A stretch of 64,000 nucleotides of DNA from Peribacillus butanolivorans (GTDB lineage Bacteria; Bacillota; Bacilli; Bacillales; DSM-1321). The stretch is taken from assembly GCF_001273755.1 (NCBI RefSeq), contig NZ_LGYA01000001.1:1052683-1116682 (forward strand), written 5' to 3'. The stretch's first letter is position 1. Every line of letters starts with the position of its first letter. Below the pieces are notes generated by a model. That model ran no database searches. It was not told where the DNA came from and worked only from the letters and a program-made list of their open reading frames with translations. Made by a program: the position numbers and the translations under genes. Shown one piece after another: positions 52,880-62,427 of the stretch.

Positions 52880-52917
52880 AAAAAATCAGGCGTGCAAGTC
52901 ACGCCTGGTTTTTTTTG
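52877..52917 (+). terminator. Terminator of ykoY
   Basis: TCAGGCGTG and CACGCCTGG form the stem, flanked by an A-run and eight Ts. Confidence 0.9.
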
Positions 52918-53245
52918 TAAAATAAAATCCATTATATGGTTTTCGGGAGTGACCCACAAAAATTCAGAAGCTTTTACGAACGATATGTTAAAAGAAGTGA
53001 ATATTAAATTTGGGTAAAAAAAATGACAATTGTCCCATTGATTTGGTGAGAAAACTAGAAAAAAGTTATTATACTGTAATTGCACTGTAATAAACGAGAA
53101 AAAACTAAGTATTTTTTCATGTGGATATATTTCGTGATTTCGATATCATTGAAAAATAGTTCTTTTGGTACTGTCTTTTAGACTCCCTCCGCTTAAGATA
53201 AATATGTTGATCGTTTTAACCGTTCAACAGGAGCGAGGTGAGCAG
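52918..53245. other. Upstream region of sigI
   Basis: No gene. The sigI promoter region must lie here. ACCCAC (52952) and CGAA (52977) recall the type of SigI-dependent promoter sequence but are about 270 bases from the start, so this is only a hint. CTCCCTCCGCTTAAG at 53182 is nearer. Confidence 0.3.
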
Positions 53246-53989
53246 ATGCTTGGTTTGTTGTTTACAGCATTCAAAAAAAAGCGTTCTTTAGAAGAAACCG
53301 TTTTGAAAATTCAACAAGGCGATATTAGCCTTCGTAACGATATTATAGAATCATTTAAGCCTTTTATAGCCAAAGCCGTCTCGTCAGTATGCAGACGCTA
53401 CATATACGAATCAGATGATGAATTCAGTATTGGATTGATTGCTTTTAATGAGGCGATAGATAAATATTCCCCTGAAAAAGGCCGTTCTTTGTTGGCATTT
53501 GCCGAAACCCTTGTTAAGCGAAGGGTTATTGATTACTTAAGAAGCCAGTCAAGAAGCAAAGAAATCATTCTGGATTTTTCTCAAAACGAAGAAAATGATC
53601 AAAGCCAAATATATCTGGATAATGAAAATTCCATGCAGGAATACGAAAAACAAAAGGAATCAGAAAAAAGAAAAGAAGAAATTCAACTTTATATAAGACA
53701 TCTACAGGATTTTGGTCTGTCGTTTGATGATCTCGTTGAAAACTCTCCAAAACATGAAGATGCAAGGAAGGGAGCGATAATGATTGCTAAATTGTTAATG
53801 GACGATGACGACTTGAAAGAAATCCTGTTTACAAAAAAGCGGCTGCCAGTAAAACAGCTTGAGGGAAAGGTAGATGTAAGCAGAAAAACAATCGAACGGA
53901 ATCGAAAGTATATCATTGCTGTTGCAATAATAATAAACGGGGATTTTTTGTATTTGAATGATTATATAAAAGGGGTTATTAATGGATGA
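53246..53989 (+). CDS. sigI: RNA polymerase sigma factor SigI
   Basis: An alternative sigma factor of 247 residues linked to heat and cell-wall stress in B. subtilis. It has the SigI-type region 2 (SLRNDIIESFKPFIAKAVSS, DDEFSIGLIAFNEAIDKYSP, LVKRRVIDYLRSQSRSKE) and a divergent C-terminal DNA-binding part (LPVKQLEGKVDVSRKTIERNRK). I start at ATG 53246, just after GAGGTGA; the frame is open further upstream but without a ribosome site. Its stop overlaps rsgI by four bases, so sigma and anti-sigma factor are made together. Confidence 0.93.
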   Translation: MLGLLFTAFKKKRSLEETVLKIQQGDISLRNDIIESFKPFIAKAVSSVCRRYIYESDDEFSIGLIAFNEAIDKYSPEKGRSLLAFAETLVKRRVIDYLRSQSRSKEIILDFSQNEENDQSQIYLDNENSMQEYEKQKESEKRKEEIQLYIRHLQDFGLSFDDLVENSPKHEDARKGAIMIAKLLMDDDDLKEILFTKKRLPVKQLEGKVDVSRKTIERNRKYIIAVAIIINGDFLYLNDYIKGVING

Positions 53990-55269
53990 AAAAAGGAGTT
54001 ATTCTTTCAATAAATAAGCGTTTTGTAACCCTATTAACCCCCGAAGGCGAGTTTCTAAAAACCAAAAGACAGGAAAGAACTTATGAAGTGGGCGAAGAAA
54101 TCACTTTTTCACCTTTTAAACCAAAAGTAACTTTATCTTTTTCTAGCTTTCATTTATCTTTCAAAAAAAAGGCGGTGCTTAGTGTAGCAGCTGCCCTTCT
54201 GATTCTCTTTTCTGTTCTACCATCGTATTCTTCTGAGCATGTCTCTGCATATATGACAATTGATGTGAATCCAAGTATTGAACTAGAGCTGAATGATCAA
54301 TTAGAGGTTCTCAAACTTACCAGCTTAAACGAAGATGGTAAGCTTGTTATTGATAAGTTGACGAACTGGAAAGGTAAAGAAGTTAAGACGGTCACAAACC
54401 GAATTGTTGAAACAACAAAGAAACTTGGTTATTTGAAAGGAAATAAACAAATAGTTGTTTCTACAACGTTATTGGATAAAGATAAAAAACTGGATAAGAA
54501 TTTAAAAGAAGAGATTAAAGAAATTTCAGAGCAGGGAAATGTTTCACAAACAAAGATGAAAGTTATTCAAGCAACGAAAACTGATCGGAAGCAGGCTAGG
54601 AAACAAGGCATATCTACCGGGAAATATGTTGAAAAGAAGTTGAATGAGGATAAAGAGAAAGTTAAAGTGAACACAAGGGAACCTGCAACGGATAAAAATG
54701 TCGAGGGTAATACCGAAACCTTGGAAGAGAAGAGAGAATCGCAGAGCAATAAAAACAAATCGAATCAAGAAAAGGAAAAAGTGAACAATCCAAGTGAGAA
54801 AAAGGAAAAAACAGTAATCAAAGACGAACTAACCGAAAAAAGGGAAATGAAAAAACAATATAAGCAAAAGAAGGAAACATCAGATAAAAAAGAAAAAAAT
54901 GGACAATATAGACCATATAACGGAAAAAACAAAGAGAGAAATACCTTTCAAGAAAAAAACAAAGAGAAAAATACCTTTCAAGAAAAAAACAAAAAACCGA
55001 ACGAAAAATCAAATAGAGACCATAGCAACCATTCAAAAGACAAGCAATCGAAAGAGCGGAAGTGGGTGAAATCAAATGAAAAGACTGAACAGAGAATTGA
55101 TAAGCGAAGACACCCATCAGTCAAAGAAAAAGCAAAAGAAAGTGAAAAAAGTAAAGACCATCGTATAAAGCACGAAACTAAAAAGGGAAATAAGACAGAA
55201 CGGAATAAGAGGGAAATGAATAATAAAGAAAACGGTAATGAACGGAATATTAAAAAGAGTCCAGCTTAA
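53986..55269 (+). CDS. rsgI: Anti-sigma-I factor RsgI
   Basis: A membrane-spanning anti-sigma factor that holds SigI inactive. The 427-residue protein has the cytoplasmic RsgI N-terminal domain (1-45, ILSINKRFVTLLTPEGEF), one membrane helix (about 62-79), and the outer conserved segment MTIDVNPSIELELND (90-104), where relatives are known to split themselves at the Asn-Pro bond (here 95-96). The outer half (about 180-427) is extremely rich in Lys, Glu and Asn with a duplicated NKEKNTFQEK unit and should be unfolded. No sugar-binding domain is attached, unlike clostridial RsgI proteins. Confidence 0.92.
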   Translation: MKKGVILSINKRFVTLLTPEGEFLKTKRQERTYEVGEEITFSPFKPKVTLSFSSFHLSFKKKAVLSVAAALLILFSVLPSYSSEHVSAYMTIDVNPSIELELNDQLEVLKLTSLNEDGKLVIDKLTNWKGKEVKTVTNRIVETTKKLGYLKGNKQIVVSTTLLDKDKKLDKNLKEEIKEISEQGNVSQTKMKVIQATKTDRKQARKQGISTGKYVEKKLNEDKEKVKVNTREPATDKNVEGNTETLEEKRESQSNKNKSNQEKEKVNNPSEKKEKTVIKDELTEKREMKKQYKQKKETSDKKEKNGQYRPYNGKNKERNTFQEKNKEKNTFQEKNKKPNEKSNRDHSNHSKDKQSKERKWVKSNEKTEQRIDKRRHPSVKEKAKESEKSKDHRIKHETKKGNKTERNKREMNNKENGNERNIKKSPA

Positions 55270-55283
55270 AAAGCTGGACTCTT
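55255..55283. terminator. Terminator at the end of rsgI and sspD
   Basis: AAGAGTCCAGCTT and AAGCTGGACTCTT pair perfectly around two bases. The rsgI stop codon lies inside the stem-loop. Confidence 0.85.
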
Positions 55284-55311
55284 AGCCATTGATATTCAAT
55301 TGTAATAGGAT

Positions 55312-55503
55312 TTATTGACCTTTAAGTTGAGATTGAGCTTGCTGAACAAGACGTTTTGTAATTTCTCCACCAACTGAACCATTGGCACGTGCGGATGTAT
55401 CGGAACCTAATTGTACACCGAATTCTGATGCTATTTCATATTTAATTTGTTCAAGTGCTTGTTCGATTCCAGGAACAAGAAGGTTGTTACTGCTGTTAGC
55501 CAT
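55312..55503 (-). CDS. sspD: Small acid-soluble spore protein, alpha/beta type
   Basis: Coats and protects DNA in spores and is degraded on germination. The 63-residue protein has both family motifs: the germination-protease cleavage region YEIASEFGV (about 22-30) and the DNA-binding [16 protein letters not shown] (38-53). The ATG at 55503 follows AAAGGGGAG. TTATACTA on the minus strand near 55550 resembles a SigG -10, but I do not see a convincing -35. The name sspD follows its position after rsgI, as in B. subtilis; the sequence alone fits any SspA-D. Confidence 0.93.
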   Translation of the reverse strand: MANSSNNLLVPGIEQALEQIKYEIASEFGVQLGSDTSARANGSVGGEITKRLVQQAQSQLKGQ

Positions 55504-55735
55504 TTGAATCTCCCCTTTACGTTTTCAACGGCTTTGCCGCTGTAATGATAGTATAAGTAGAAAAAGGAGTTTTACTTATGTATGCAGTATCAAACTTATT
55601 GGTAAACCTGCCTTATTGTTGCAAGTAAGACAGTTTCAAAAGAGAATGGAAAAAAGAATGAAAAAAGGGTACACTAGATTTTTAATGGTTATGTGATTCA
55701 CATAATTATAAAGGAGTAAGAAAGGAAAACTCTGT

Positions 55736-57088
55736 ATGTTTGCTATCAAAAAACTATTAGCAAAGTTAACACCAGCACAGCTTATCGTCGGTTATTACTT
55801 TTTAGCTGTCAGTATCTCGACCATACTGTTGAGTCTACCCGTTGCTATAAGGCCAGGTGTAGAATTAGGTTTCATGGATGCTTTATTCACAGCCGTAAGT
55901 GCAGTTAGTGTGACAGGTCTAACAGTTGTTAGTTTGCCCGAAGTGTATAATGAGGTAGGCTATTTCATTCTAATGTTTGTTCTCCAATTTGGAGGTATTG
56001 GCATTATGACACTTGGAACGTTTTTCTGGTTGATTTTGGGTAAGAAAATCGGCTTGAAGGAAAGACAATTAATCATGACCGATCAAAACCAATCGAATCT
56101 TTCGGGGCTTGTTAAATTATTGATTCAAATCATTCAGATATTTGTCGTAATTGAAATGATTGGAGCTCTTGTTTTAGGCATTTACTTTCTGAATTATTAT
56201 CCAAACTGGAAAGAGGCCTTTTTAAATGGCTTATTTTTAGCCGTAAGTGCCACCACGAATGCTGGTTTCGATATTACCGGTACTTCAATGATTCCATTTA
56301 AAGATGATTATTTTGTGCAGTTTATCACGATTATCCTGCTTACCCTTGGAGCTATTGGATTTCCGGTTTTAATTGAGTTGAAAGAATTTGTATCCAATAG
56401 TGCACGTACTTATAAGTTTCATTTTTCTTTGTTTACAAAACTGACATCAGTCACTTTCTTGTGCCTTATAATTGGGGGAACTATCCTTATCTTCCTGCTG
56501 GAGATGAACGGATTTTTTAAAGATAAGAGCTGGCATGAATCATTTTTCTACTCTCTATTTATGTCATCGAATACGAGAAGCGGTGGCCTAACAACGATGA
56601 ATGTGAGCGATTTCTCGGAACCCACCCTTTTATTGATGAGCATCTTGATGTTTATTGGAGCATCTCCTAGTTCAGTAGGAGGAGGTATCCGGACAACAAC
56701 CCTCGCTATAATGATTCTCTTTTTATGGAATTTTATGAGGGGAAGGCGATCTATTAAAGTATTCAAACGGGAGATACATCCTGATGATATTCGTAAGGCG
56801 ACAGCAGTTATGATTATGGGATCCCTATTATGCATATTGGCAGTATTCATTTTAGCAATCACTGAGGATTTTACTTTGATGCAAATCATTTTTGAAGTAT
56901 GTTCTGCCTTCGGTTCTGTGGGTCTTTCAATGGGTATCACTCCCGAACTCAGTAATATCGGTGAAATTGTAATTATGATTATTATGTTTATTGGCCGGGT
57001 CGGAATTACGTCCCTCCTCTATATCATTGGTCATAAAGAGGTTACGGAGAATTACCATTATCCAAAAGAACGCGTCATTATTGGATAA
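55736..57088 (+). CDS. ktrD: Potassium uptake channel subunit, TrkH/KtrB family (KtrD)
   Basis: Imports potassium together with a cytoplasmic KtrA/KtrC regulator, which is not encoded here. The 450-residue protein has four repeated helix-pore-helix units; the selectivity glycines are seen in SAVSVTGLTVV, SATTNAGFDIT, SSNTRSGGLTTM and SAFGSVGLSMG. The start ATG lies about 14 bases after AAGGAG (AAAGGAGTAAGAAAGG). It is a single gene. The KtrD name (not KtrB) rests on its position between sspD and a kinE-like gene. Confidence 0.9.
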   Translation: MFAIKKLLAKLTPAQLIVGYYFLAVSISTILLSLPVAIRPGVELGFMDALFTAVSAVSVTGLTVVSLPEVYNEVGYFILMFVLQFGGIGIMTLGTFFWLILGKKIGLKERQLIMTDQNQSNLSGLVKLLIQIIQIFVVIEMIGALVLGIYFLNYYPNWKEAFLNGLFLAVSATTNAGFDITGTSMIPFKDDYFVQFITIILLTLGAIGFPVLIELKEFVSNSARTYKFHFSLFTKLTSVTFLCLIIGGTILIFLLEMNGFFKDKSWHESFFYSLFMSSNTRSGGLTTMNVSDFSEPTLLLMSILMFIGASPSSVGGGIRTTTLAIMILFLWNFMRGRRSIKVFKREIHPDDIRKATAVMIMGSLLCILAVFILAITEDFTLMQIIFEVCSAFGSVGLSMGITPELSNIGEIVIMIIMFIGRVGITSLLYIIGHKEVTENYHYPKERVIIG

Positions 57089-57278
57089 TGATTTAGCTAT
57101 ATCAGAGACCTTTCCATTGCGGAAAGGTTTTTTGAGTTGTTTGCAGGAATCGAAGCAATTATGTTGAAATGTACCTATAAGATAATTAATTACCATTTTA
57201 ATGTAAGGTATATGCTAAATTCAAATCCTAACTTGCTGGAATTTAATCGAATATTTTTTTTATTATTTTGGTAAGGAG

Positions 57279-58613
57279 GTGGAGGAAATAAAGAAATACG
57301 TTGGAAGGATTTTTGTTCCTGCACTATTTTTTATATTAATATTGCCATTTATAGGATGGATGTATATTGAAGTACATAAAGTTTCCACCTTTGCAGGAAT
57401 ATATATAGTCGCAATTGTATCTATAGCTTGGTTATTAGGCGCTACCTATGATAAAAACCGAAAAATGATTGAGTTATTGAAGGATAGTGAAGGGCGTTAT
57501 CGAATTTTCTCTAAGTACTCGAAAGAATTGGTCAATAGCTTCAATGAAGTTATATTCCAAACAGATGAGAAAGGAAAATGGCTATATTTAAATCCTGCCT
57601 GGAAATTGATGAGTGGTGCTACTGTTAACGAAACTCTAGGGCTTCACTTTTCTAAAAGTATGGATAATACTTCGTATCAAGAAGTATTGAAAACGTTTGC
57701 AGAATCCTTTCATCAAGGAAAAAAATATTTTCGTGTGGATATTAAATTGAATAATTCGAAAAAGGAGACGACCTGGGTCGAAGCATTTGTCAAATTAATT
57801 CATGACGAGGCAGGGAAATTCATCGGAACGGCAGGAATATTATCAGAAATTAATGAACGGAAGCATGCAGAGGAAAAGCTTGTAAGTCTGAATGAAAATT
57901 TAGCGATTACTTCCAGTAAATTATCTACGGCTGCCCAACTTGCTGCAGGGATTGCTCATGAAGTTAGAAATCCCATGACAGCGATTTTAGGTTTTGTAAA
58001 ACTGATCAGAGACGGGGGTGCCGATAAACAGGAATACTATGACATTATTTTTTCGGAAATTAATCGAATCGAGCAAGTCCTAAATGAACTATTGCTGCTT
58101 TCAAAGCCAAGTGAAGAGGAGTTTCTTAAGAAAGATTTTAAAAAAACCTGCAATCATGTGATTACTTTGTTGGAAACCAATGCCGTACTTAATAATATTC
58201 AAATTCATAAAAATTATAATGAACAGTCGATTTATATATATTGTGATGAAAATCAAATCAAACAAGTACTAATAAACCTTATAAAAAACTCCATTGAATC
58301 GATGACAGATGGCGGAAATATTTTTGTGAATATCTATGAAAAAGACAATGAAGTTTATATAAGCATTTTGGATGAGGGGGAGGGGATTCCAGAAAACTCT
58401 CTTCAAAAAGTTGGTGAACCATTCTTCACTACGAAATCAACGGGAACAGGATTAGGACTTTCAGTATGTTTTAAAATCATTGAGAAACATGGTGGTAAAG
58501 TATTCATTACTAGCGAACTAAAAAAAGGTACGAAAATCGTTTGTGTCTTCCCGATAGTTGAACCAAGAGATATAGATGTTCTGAAGCAAGGAAGTGGATT
58601 AGCAGGAAATTAA
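57279..58613 (+). CDS. kinE: Membrane PAS-domain sensor histidine kinase (KinE-like)
   Basis: A 444-residue kinase probably feeding the sporulation phosphorelay. Two membrane helices (about 10-32 and 39-55) are followed by a PAS domain (about 75-195), the phosphorylated His227 in AAGIAHEVRNPMTAILG, and an ATPase domain with NLIKNSIESM (N box), ILDEGEGIP and GTGLGLSV. No response-regulator gene is adjacent, as is normal for Kin proteins. The start is unclear: GTG 57279 touches the AAGGAG site, while an ATA at 57288 sits at ideal distance. The name follows the order beside ktrD; assignment within KinA-E is tentative. Confidence 0.8.
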   Translation: MEEIKKYVGRIFVPALFFILILPFIGWMYIEVHKVSTFAGIYIVAIVSIAWLLGATYDKNRKMIELLKDSEGRYRIFSKYSKELVNSFNEVIFQTDEKGKWLYLNPAWKLMSGATVNETLGLHFSKSMDNTSYQEVLKTFAESFHQGKKYFRVDIKLNNSKKETTWVEAFVKLIHDEAGKFIGTAGILSEINERKHAEEKLVSLNENLAITSSKLSTAAQLAAGIAHEVRNPMTAILGFVKLIRDGGADKQEYYDIIFSEINRIEQVLNELLLLSKPSEEEFLKKDFKKTCNHVITLLETNAVLNNIQIHKNYNEQSIYIYCDENQIKQVLINLIKNSIESMTDGGNIFVNIYEKDNEVYISILDEGEGIPENSLQKVGEPFFTTKSTGTGLGLSVCFKIIEKHGGKVFITSELKKGTKIVCVFPIVEPRDIDVLKQGSGLAGN

Positions 58614-58646
58614 TTTATTTAATTATTGAAAAAAAAGGAAAAAAAG

Positions 58647-58688
58647 TTGTATGCTGTAAAAAGAAAGTTAACATACTAACCGGTTAGT
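58647..58688 (+). promoter_or_regulatory. Promoter region and palindromic operator of the beta-oxidation operon
   Basis: ACTAACCGGTTAGT (58675-58688) is a perfect 14-base palindrome 22 bases before the TTG start. A possible -35 TTGTAT (58647-58652) places the palindrome over the -10 and start region. It matches the palindrome before 63037, so both are probable sites for the TetR protein encoded in the operon. Confidence 0.7.
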
Positions 58689-58710
58689 GAGTTGAAAGGG
58701 AGGAATTAAT

Positions 58711-59937
58711 TTGAACTTTGAACATACACAAAAAGTAAAAAATCTGGAAAAGAAGTTAACAGAATTTATGGAGAAATACGTATACCCAAATGAATCGGTG
58801 TATCATAAGCAGCTCGAAAAACAGAATAGCCGCTGGAGTGAAATACCGCCGGTTTTATCTGAATTAACTGCAAAAGCAAAGGAAGAAGGACTCTGGAATT
58901 TATTTTTACCGGAAAGCAATTATGGAGCCGGTTTAACCAATCTTGAATATGCGCCGCTTTGTGAAATTATGGGAAGATCGATGATAGGACCCGAAATTTT
59001 TAACTGTAATGCGCCTGACACTGGGAATATGGAAGTACTGGTTCGTTATGGTACTGATGAACATAAAGAGCGCTGGTTGAAGCCGTTGCTTGCTGGGGAA
59101 ATCCGCTCATGCTTTTCAATGACAGAGCCAGAAGTGGCATCTTCTGATGCAACCAATATTGAGTGCCGAATTGAAAAAAGCGGTAGTGAATATGTAATAA
59201 ACGGTCGGAAATGGTGGTCTTCTGGAGCTGGTGATCCACGATGTAAAATTGCTATTGTTATGGGTAAGACCGATCCAGACACTTCTAAGCATGAACAACA
59301 ATCTATGATTCTCGTACCGCTGGATACACCGGGAGTCAAAATTGAGAGAATGCTCCCTGTTTTCGGTTATGATCATGCACCTCATGGACATGCTGAAATA
59401 ACTTTTGAAAACGTGAGGGTCTCAAGCGAGAATATTCTTTTGGGTGAAGGGAAAGGGTTTGCTATTGCTCAAGGAAGGCTCGGACCTGGAAGAATACATC
59501 ACTGTATGAGGCTTATCGGAGCTGCAGAAAGAGCGCTTGAAGAATTATGTAAGCGTATTCAAAAGCGTGTCGCTTTTGGAAAGCCTTTGGCGAGACAAGG
59601 TGTGATTATGGAATGGGTGGCAGATTCCCGTATTGAAATTGAGCAAGCCAGGCTTTTGACTTTAAAAGCTGCCTATATGATGGATACTGTAGGAAACAAG
59701 GAAGCGAAGGCGGAAATTGCCATGATAAAAGTGGTTGCACCTAACATGGCATTAAAAGTGCTGGATCGTGCCATTCAAGGGTTTGGCGCAGCAGGTATAT
59801 CTGATGATTTCCCTTTTGCGGCTCATTGGGCAAATGCCAGGACATTGAGGCTTGCCGATGGTCCGGATGAGGTACACCGTTCGCAAATCGCTAAAATTGA
59901 ACTTCGCAAACACCAAAAACATGAGGTGAAAATATGA
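58711..59937 (+). CDS. Acyl-CoA dehydrogenase, ACAD10/11-like subfamily
   Basis: Catalyses the first step of beta-oxidation, forming a trans-2,3 double bond with FAD. The 408-residue protein shows [16 protein letters not shown] (FAD and substrate contact), [40 protein letters not shown] and the end motif [17 protein letters not shown]. This last pattern and the opening with long helices mark the ACAD10/11-FadE2-type group rather than short-chain BcdA/MmgC. It starts at TTG 58711 after GGGAGGA. Its stop overlaps the next gene by four bases. The chain-length preference is unknown. Confidence 0.9.
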   Translation: MNFEHTQKVKNLEKKLTEFMEKYVYPNESVYHKQLEKQNSRWSEIPPVLSELTAKAKEEGLWNLFLPESNYGAGLTNLEYAPLCEIMGRSMIGPEIFNCNAPDTGNMEVLVRYGTDEHKERWLKPLLAGEIRSCFSMTEPEVASSDATNIECRIEKSGSEYVINGRKWWSSGAGDPRCKIAIVMGKTDPDTSKHEQQSMILVPLDTPGVKIERMLPVFGYDHAPHGHAEITFENVRVSSENILLGEGKGFAIAQGRLGPGRIHHCMRLIGAAERALEELCKRIQKRVAFGKPLARQGVIMEWVADSRIEIEQARLLTLKAAYMMDTVGNKEAKAEIAMIKVVAPNMALKVLDRAIQGFGAAGISDDFPFAAHWANARTLRLADGPDEVHRSQIAKIELRKHQKHEVKI

Positions 59938-60707
59938 AAGCGACTGACCTATTTGATTTAACCGGAAAGACAGCGATTATTACAGGTGGAGGAAGAGGGC
60001 TTGGAGAACAAATAGCGACAGGCTTTGCCGAAGCAGGGGCCAATGTGGTTCTTTGTTCCAGAAAGAAGGAGGCATGTGATGAAGTTGCATCGCATATCGA
60101 GAAGCTGGGAGTGAGGGCGCTTTCCATCAAATGTGATATTACCAACCCGGTAGATGTACAGGAAGTAGTGAACGTAGCTTACAGAGCATTCGGATCTATA
60201 GATATTTTAGTAAATAATAGCGGGGCATCCTGGGGAGCTCCTGCCGTTGATATGCCCCTTGAAGCCTGGCAGAAGGTAATGAATGTCAATGTGACTGGAA
60301 CCTTCATCATGAGTCAGACTGTAGGTAGGATCATGATCGAACAGGGTTATGGAAAAATCATAAACATTGCTTCTGTCGCGGGACTGGGCGGGACGGATCC
60401 AAGGGTCCTTGATACAGTCGGCTATAATACGAGCAAAGGGGCGGTAATTACCTTAACAAAGGATTTAGCCGTTAAATGGGGCCAGCATAATATTAATGTA
60501 AATGCGATAGCACCTGGATTCTTTCCGACAAAAATGACCAGAGGTGTTCTTGAGAATGGGAAAAATCCTATCTTGGAATCCACTCCGCTTAAAAGGTTAG
60601 GGAGTGATGATGATTTAAAAGGGGCTGCGATTTTCCTAGCCTCGAAAGCCTCCGATTATGTGACCGGGAATATCTTAATTGTTGATGGGGGTTCGCATGC
60701 AATGTAA
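59934..60707 (+). CDS. Short-chain dehydrogenase/reductase
   Basis: A 257-residue classical SDR with [12 protein letters not shown] (cofactor site, about 18-29), NNSGASWG, catalytic Ser in [10 protein letters not shown] and Tyr-x-x-x-Lys in [10 protein letters not shown]. The end DGGSHAM is typical. In this fatty-acid operon it could act as a 3-hydroxyacyl-CoA or 2,4-dienoyl-type oxidoreductase, but many SDRs share these motifs, and a 3-hydroxyacyl-CoA dehydrogenase is encoded further on. The ATG overlaps the acyl-CoA dehydrogenase stop. Confidence 0.85.
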   Translation: MKATDLFDLTGKTAIITGGGRGLGEQIATGFAEAGANVVLCSRKKEACDEVASHIEKLGVRALSIKCDITNPVDVQEVVNVAYRAFGSIDILVNNSGASWGAPAVDMPLEAWQKVMNVNVTGTFIMSQTVGRIMIEQGYGKIINIASVAGLGGTDPRVLDTVGYNTSKGAVITLTKDLAVKWGQHNINVNAIAPGFFPTKMTRGVLENGKNPILESTPLKRLGSDDDLKGAAIFLASKASDYVTGNILIVDGGSHAM

Positions 60708-60741
60708 TGAAAAGTAATTAAATATGGCTGGAGGGTATGTA

Positions 60742-62355
60742 ATGATGAATGAAAAAAAGTGGCTGTCAATGTATCCTGATTCAATACCTAAGGAAATAAA
60801 AGTTCCTGAGTTTCCGATGCAGCAGATCCTTAAAAACACATTTCAGTCCTATCCAAACAATACAGCAATTACTTTTTATGGTCGAAAGATTTCTTATCAG
60901 GAGCTTTTCTTTGCATCACAAGCTTTCGCTTCAGCTCTTCAACAAAAGAGTGTCCAAAAGGGTGATCGTGTAGCAATAATGCTCCCTAACTGTCCGCAAT
61001 ACGCCATAGCTTACTACGGCTCATTGACTACAGGTGCCATTATTACACAAATCAATCCAATGTTAGTTGAAAGAGAGTTGCAGCATATTTTACAGGACTC
61101 TGGTGCCGAAACAATTGTGGTGTTAGACGGACTATATCCAAAAGTGAAAAGTGTACAGAAGAATGTAAATGTGAAAAATATTATTGTAGTCAGCCTCCAA
61201 CCATCATGTGCAGATTTCCAACCTGATATTTCATTTGATCAATTTATAAAAACAGGCGATGGCAACATTACTCCAGTAACAATTGATCCGGGAAATGATA
61301 TAGCCGTACTTCAGTATACAGGAGGCACAACGGGACGATCGAAGGGTGCAATGTTGACACACAGCAATATACTGGCTAACGTAGTTCAATCTTATGAGTT
61401 CTTCAAGCATGAACTAAAAATAGGTTGTGAACGAACGTTGACGGTCATACCACTTTTTCATGTGTTTGGAATGACGTCTGCAATGAATTTATCGGTGTAT
61501 ATTGCGGGTGATTCAATTATGCTGCCACGGTTTGAAATAGAGGAAGTATTAGAAACAATTAAGCGTGAACAGCCTACCATTTTCCCTGGTGTACCTACTA
61601 TGTACGTCGCGTTAACGAACCACCCTAAGGCTGAAGAATACGGTATGGGTTCGATTCGGGTCTGTAACAGCGGGAGTGCACCGATGCCGATGGAACTGCT
61701 TCGTGAGTTTGAACGAAAATCAGGGGCGAAAATAATGGAAGGCTATGGTCTTTCGGAAGCTTCCCCAACAACGCATTGTAACCCTATATTTGCTGAAAGA
61801 AAGCCCGGTAGTGTCGGGATTGGTTTCCCTTCCACTGATTATAAAGTGGTGGACCTAGGAGACGGAACAAAGGAAGTAGCTACGGGTGAAATGGGAGAGT
61901 TAATTATTAAAGGACCGCAAGTGATGAAAGGTTATTGGAATATGCCTGAGGAAACGGCGGTGACTCTGAAGGATGGCTGGCTTTATACAGGTGATATTGC
62001 CAAGGTTGATGAAGGAGGGTATCTCTATATTGTCGACAGGAAAAAAGATTTGATTATTGCAAGTGGTTATAATATTTATCCGCGTGATGTAGAAGAAGTG
62101 CTTTATGAACATCCAGCTGTTCAGGAAGCGGTTGTGATCGGAGTTCCGGATACCTATAGAGGAGAGTCCGTTAAAGCAGTGCTTGTTCTTAAAAGTAATC
62201 AGAAGGCAAGCGAACAGGAAATCATCGATTATTGCCGTGCAAACCTATCGGCCTATAAGGTCCCGCAACTTGTAGAATTTCGTGAAGAGCTTCCGAAAAC
62301 AAATGTCGGAAAGATTTTAAGGCGATCTTTAAGAGAAGAATTTTCTAAAAAATAA
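60742..62355 (+). CDS. Long-chain acyl-CoA synthetase (fatty-acid-CoA ligase)
   Basis: Activates fatty acids to acyl-CoA with ATP. The 537-residue ANL-family enzyme has YTGGTTGRSKGAML (P-loop), GYGLSEASPTTH, WLYTGDIAKVD, DRKKDLIIASGYNIYPRDVEE (hinge) and the catalytic Lys in PKTNVGKILRR. I use ATG 60742 (or 60745), six bases after GGAGGG; an in-frame ATG at 60724 lies before that site. It belongs to the same operon as the dehydrogenases. Chain length is inferred only from context and resemblance to LcfA/FadD. Confidence 0.92.
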   Translation: MMNEKKWLSMYPDSIPKEIKVPEFPMQQILKNTFQSYPNNTAITFYGRKISYQELFFASQAFASALQQKSVQKGDRVAIMLPNCPQYAIAYYGSLTTGAIITQINPMLVERELQHILQDSGAETIVVLDGLYPKVKSVQKNVNVKNIIVVSLQPSCADFQPDISFDQFIKTGDGNITPVTIDPGNDIAVLQYTGGTTGRSKGAMLTHSNILANVVQSYEFFKHELKIGCERTLTVIPLFHVFGMTSAMNLSVYIAGDSIMLPRFEIEEVLETIKREQPTIFPGVPTMYVALTNHPKAEEYGMGSIRVCNSGSAPMPMELLREFERKSGAKIMEGYGLSEASPTTHCNPIFAERKPGSVGIGFPSTDYKVVDLGDGTKEVATGEMGELIIKGPQVMKGYWNMPEETAVTLKDGWLYTGDIAKVDEGGYLYIVDRKKDLIIASGYNIYPRDVEEVLYEHPAVQEAVVIGVPDTYRGESVKAVLVLKSNQKASEQEIIDYCRANLSAYKVPQLVEFREELPKTNVGKILRRSLREEFSKK

Positions 62356-62363
62356 TCTGGCTT

Positions 62364-62392
62364 GATAATACGAAAGCGTATGATATCAATTC
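62364..62392. other. Hairpin between the ligase and TetR genes
   Basis: TTGATAATACG and CGTATGATATCAA pair with small bulges around AAAG. There is no T-run, so it more likely affects RNA stability or is a partial terminator inside the operon. Confidence 0.4.
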
Positions 62393-62427
62393 ACCTGAAA
62401 TTTTAAACAGAATGCGAGGATGCTTAC

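Noticed and set aside
52952-52980. SigI-dependent promoter (ACCCAC with CGAA)
   Set aside because: The spacing and the 270-base distance to sigI make this a weak match, so it is noted only in the gap entry.
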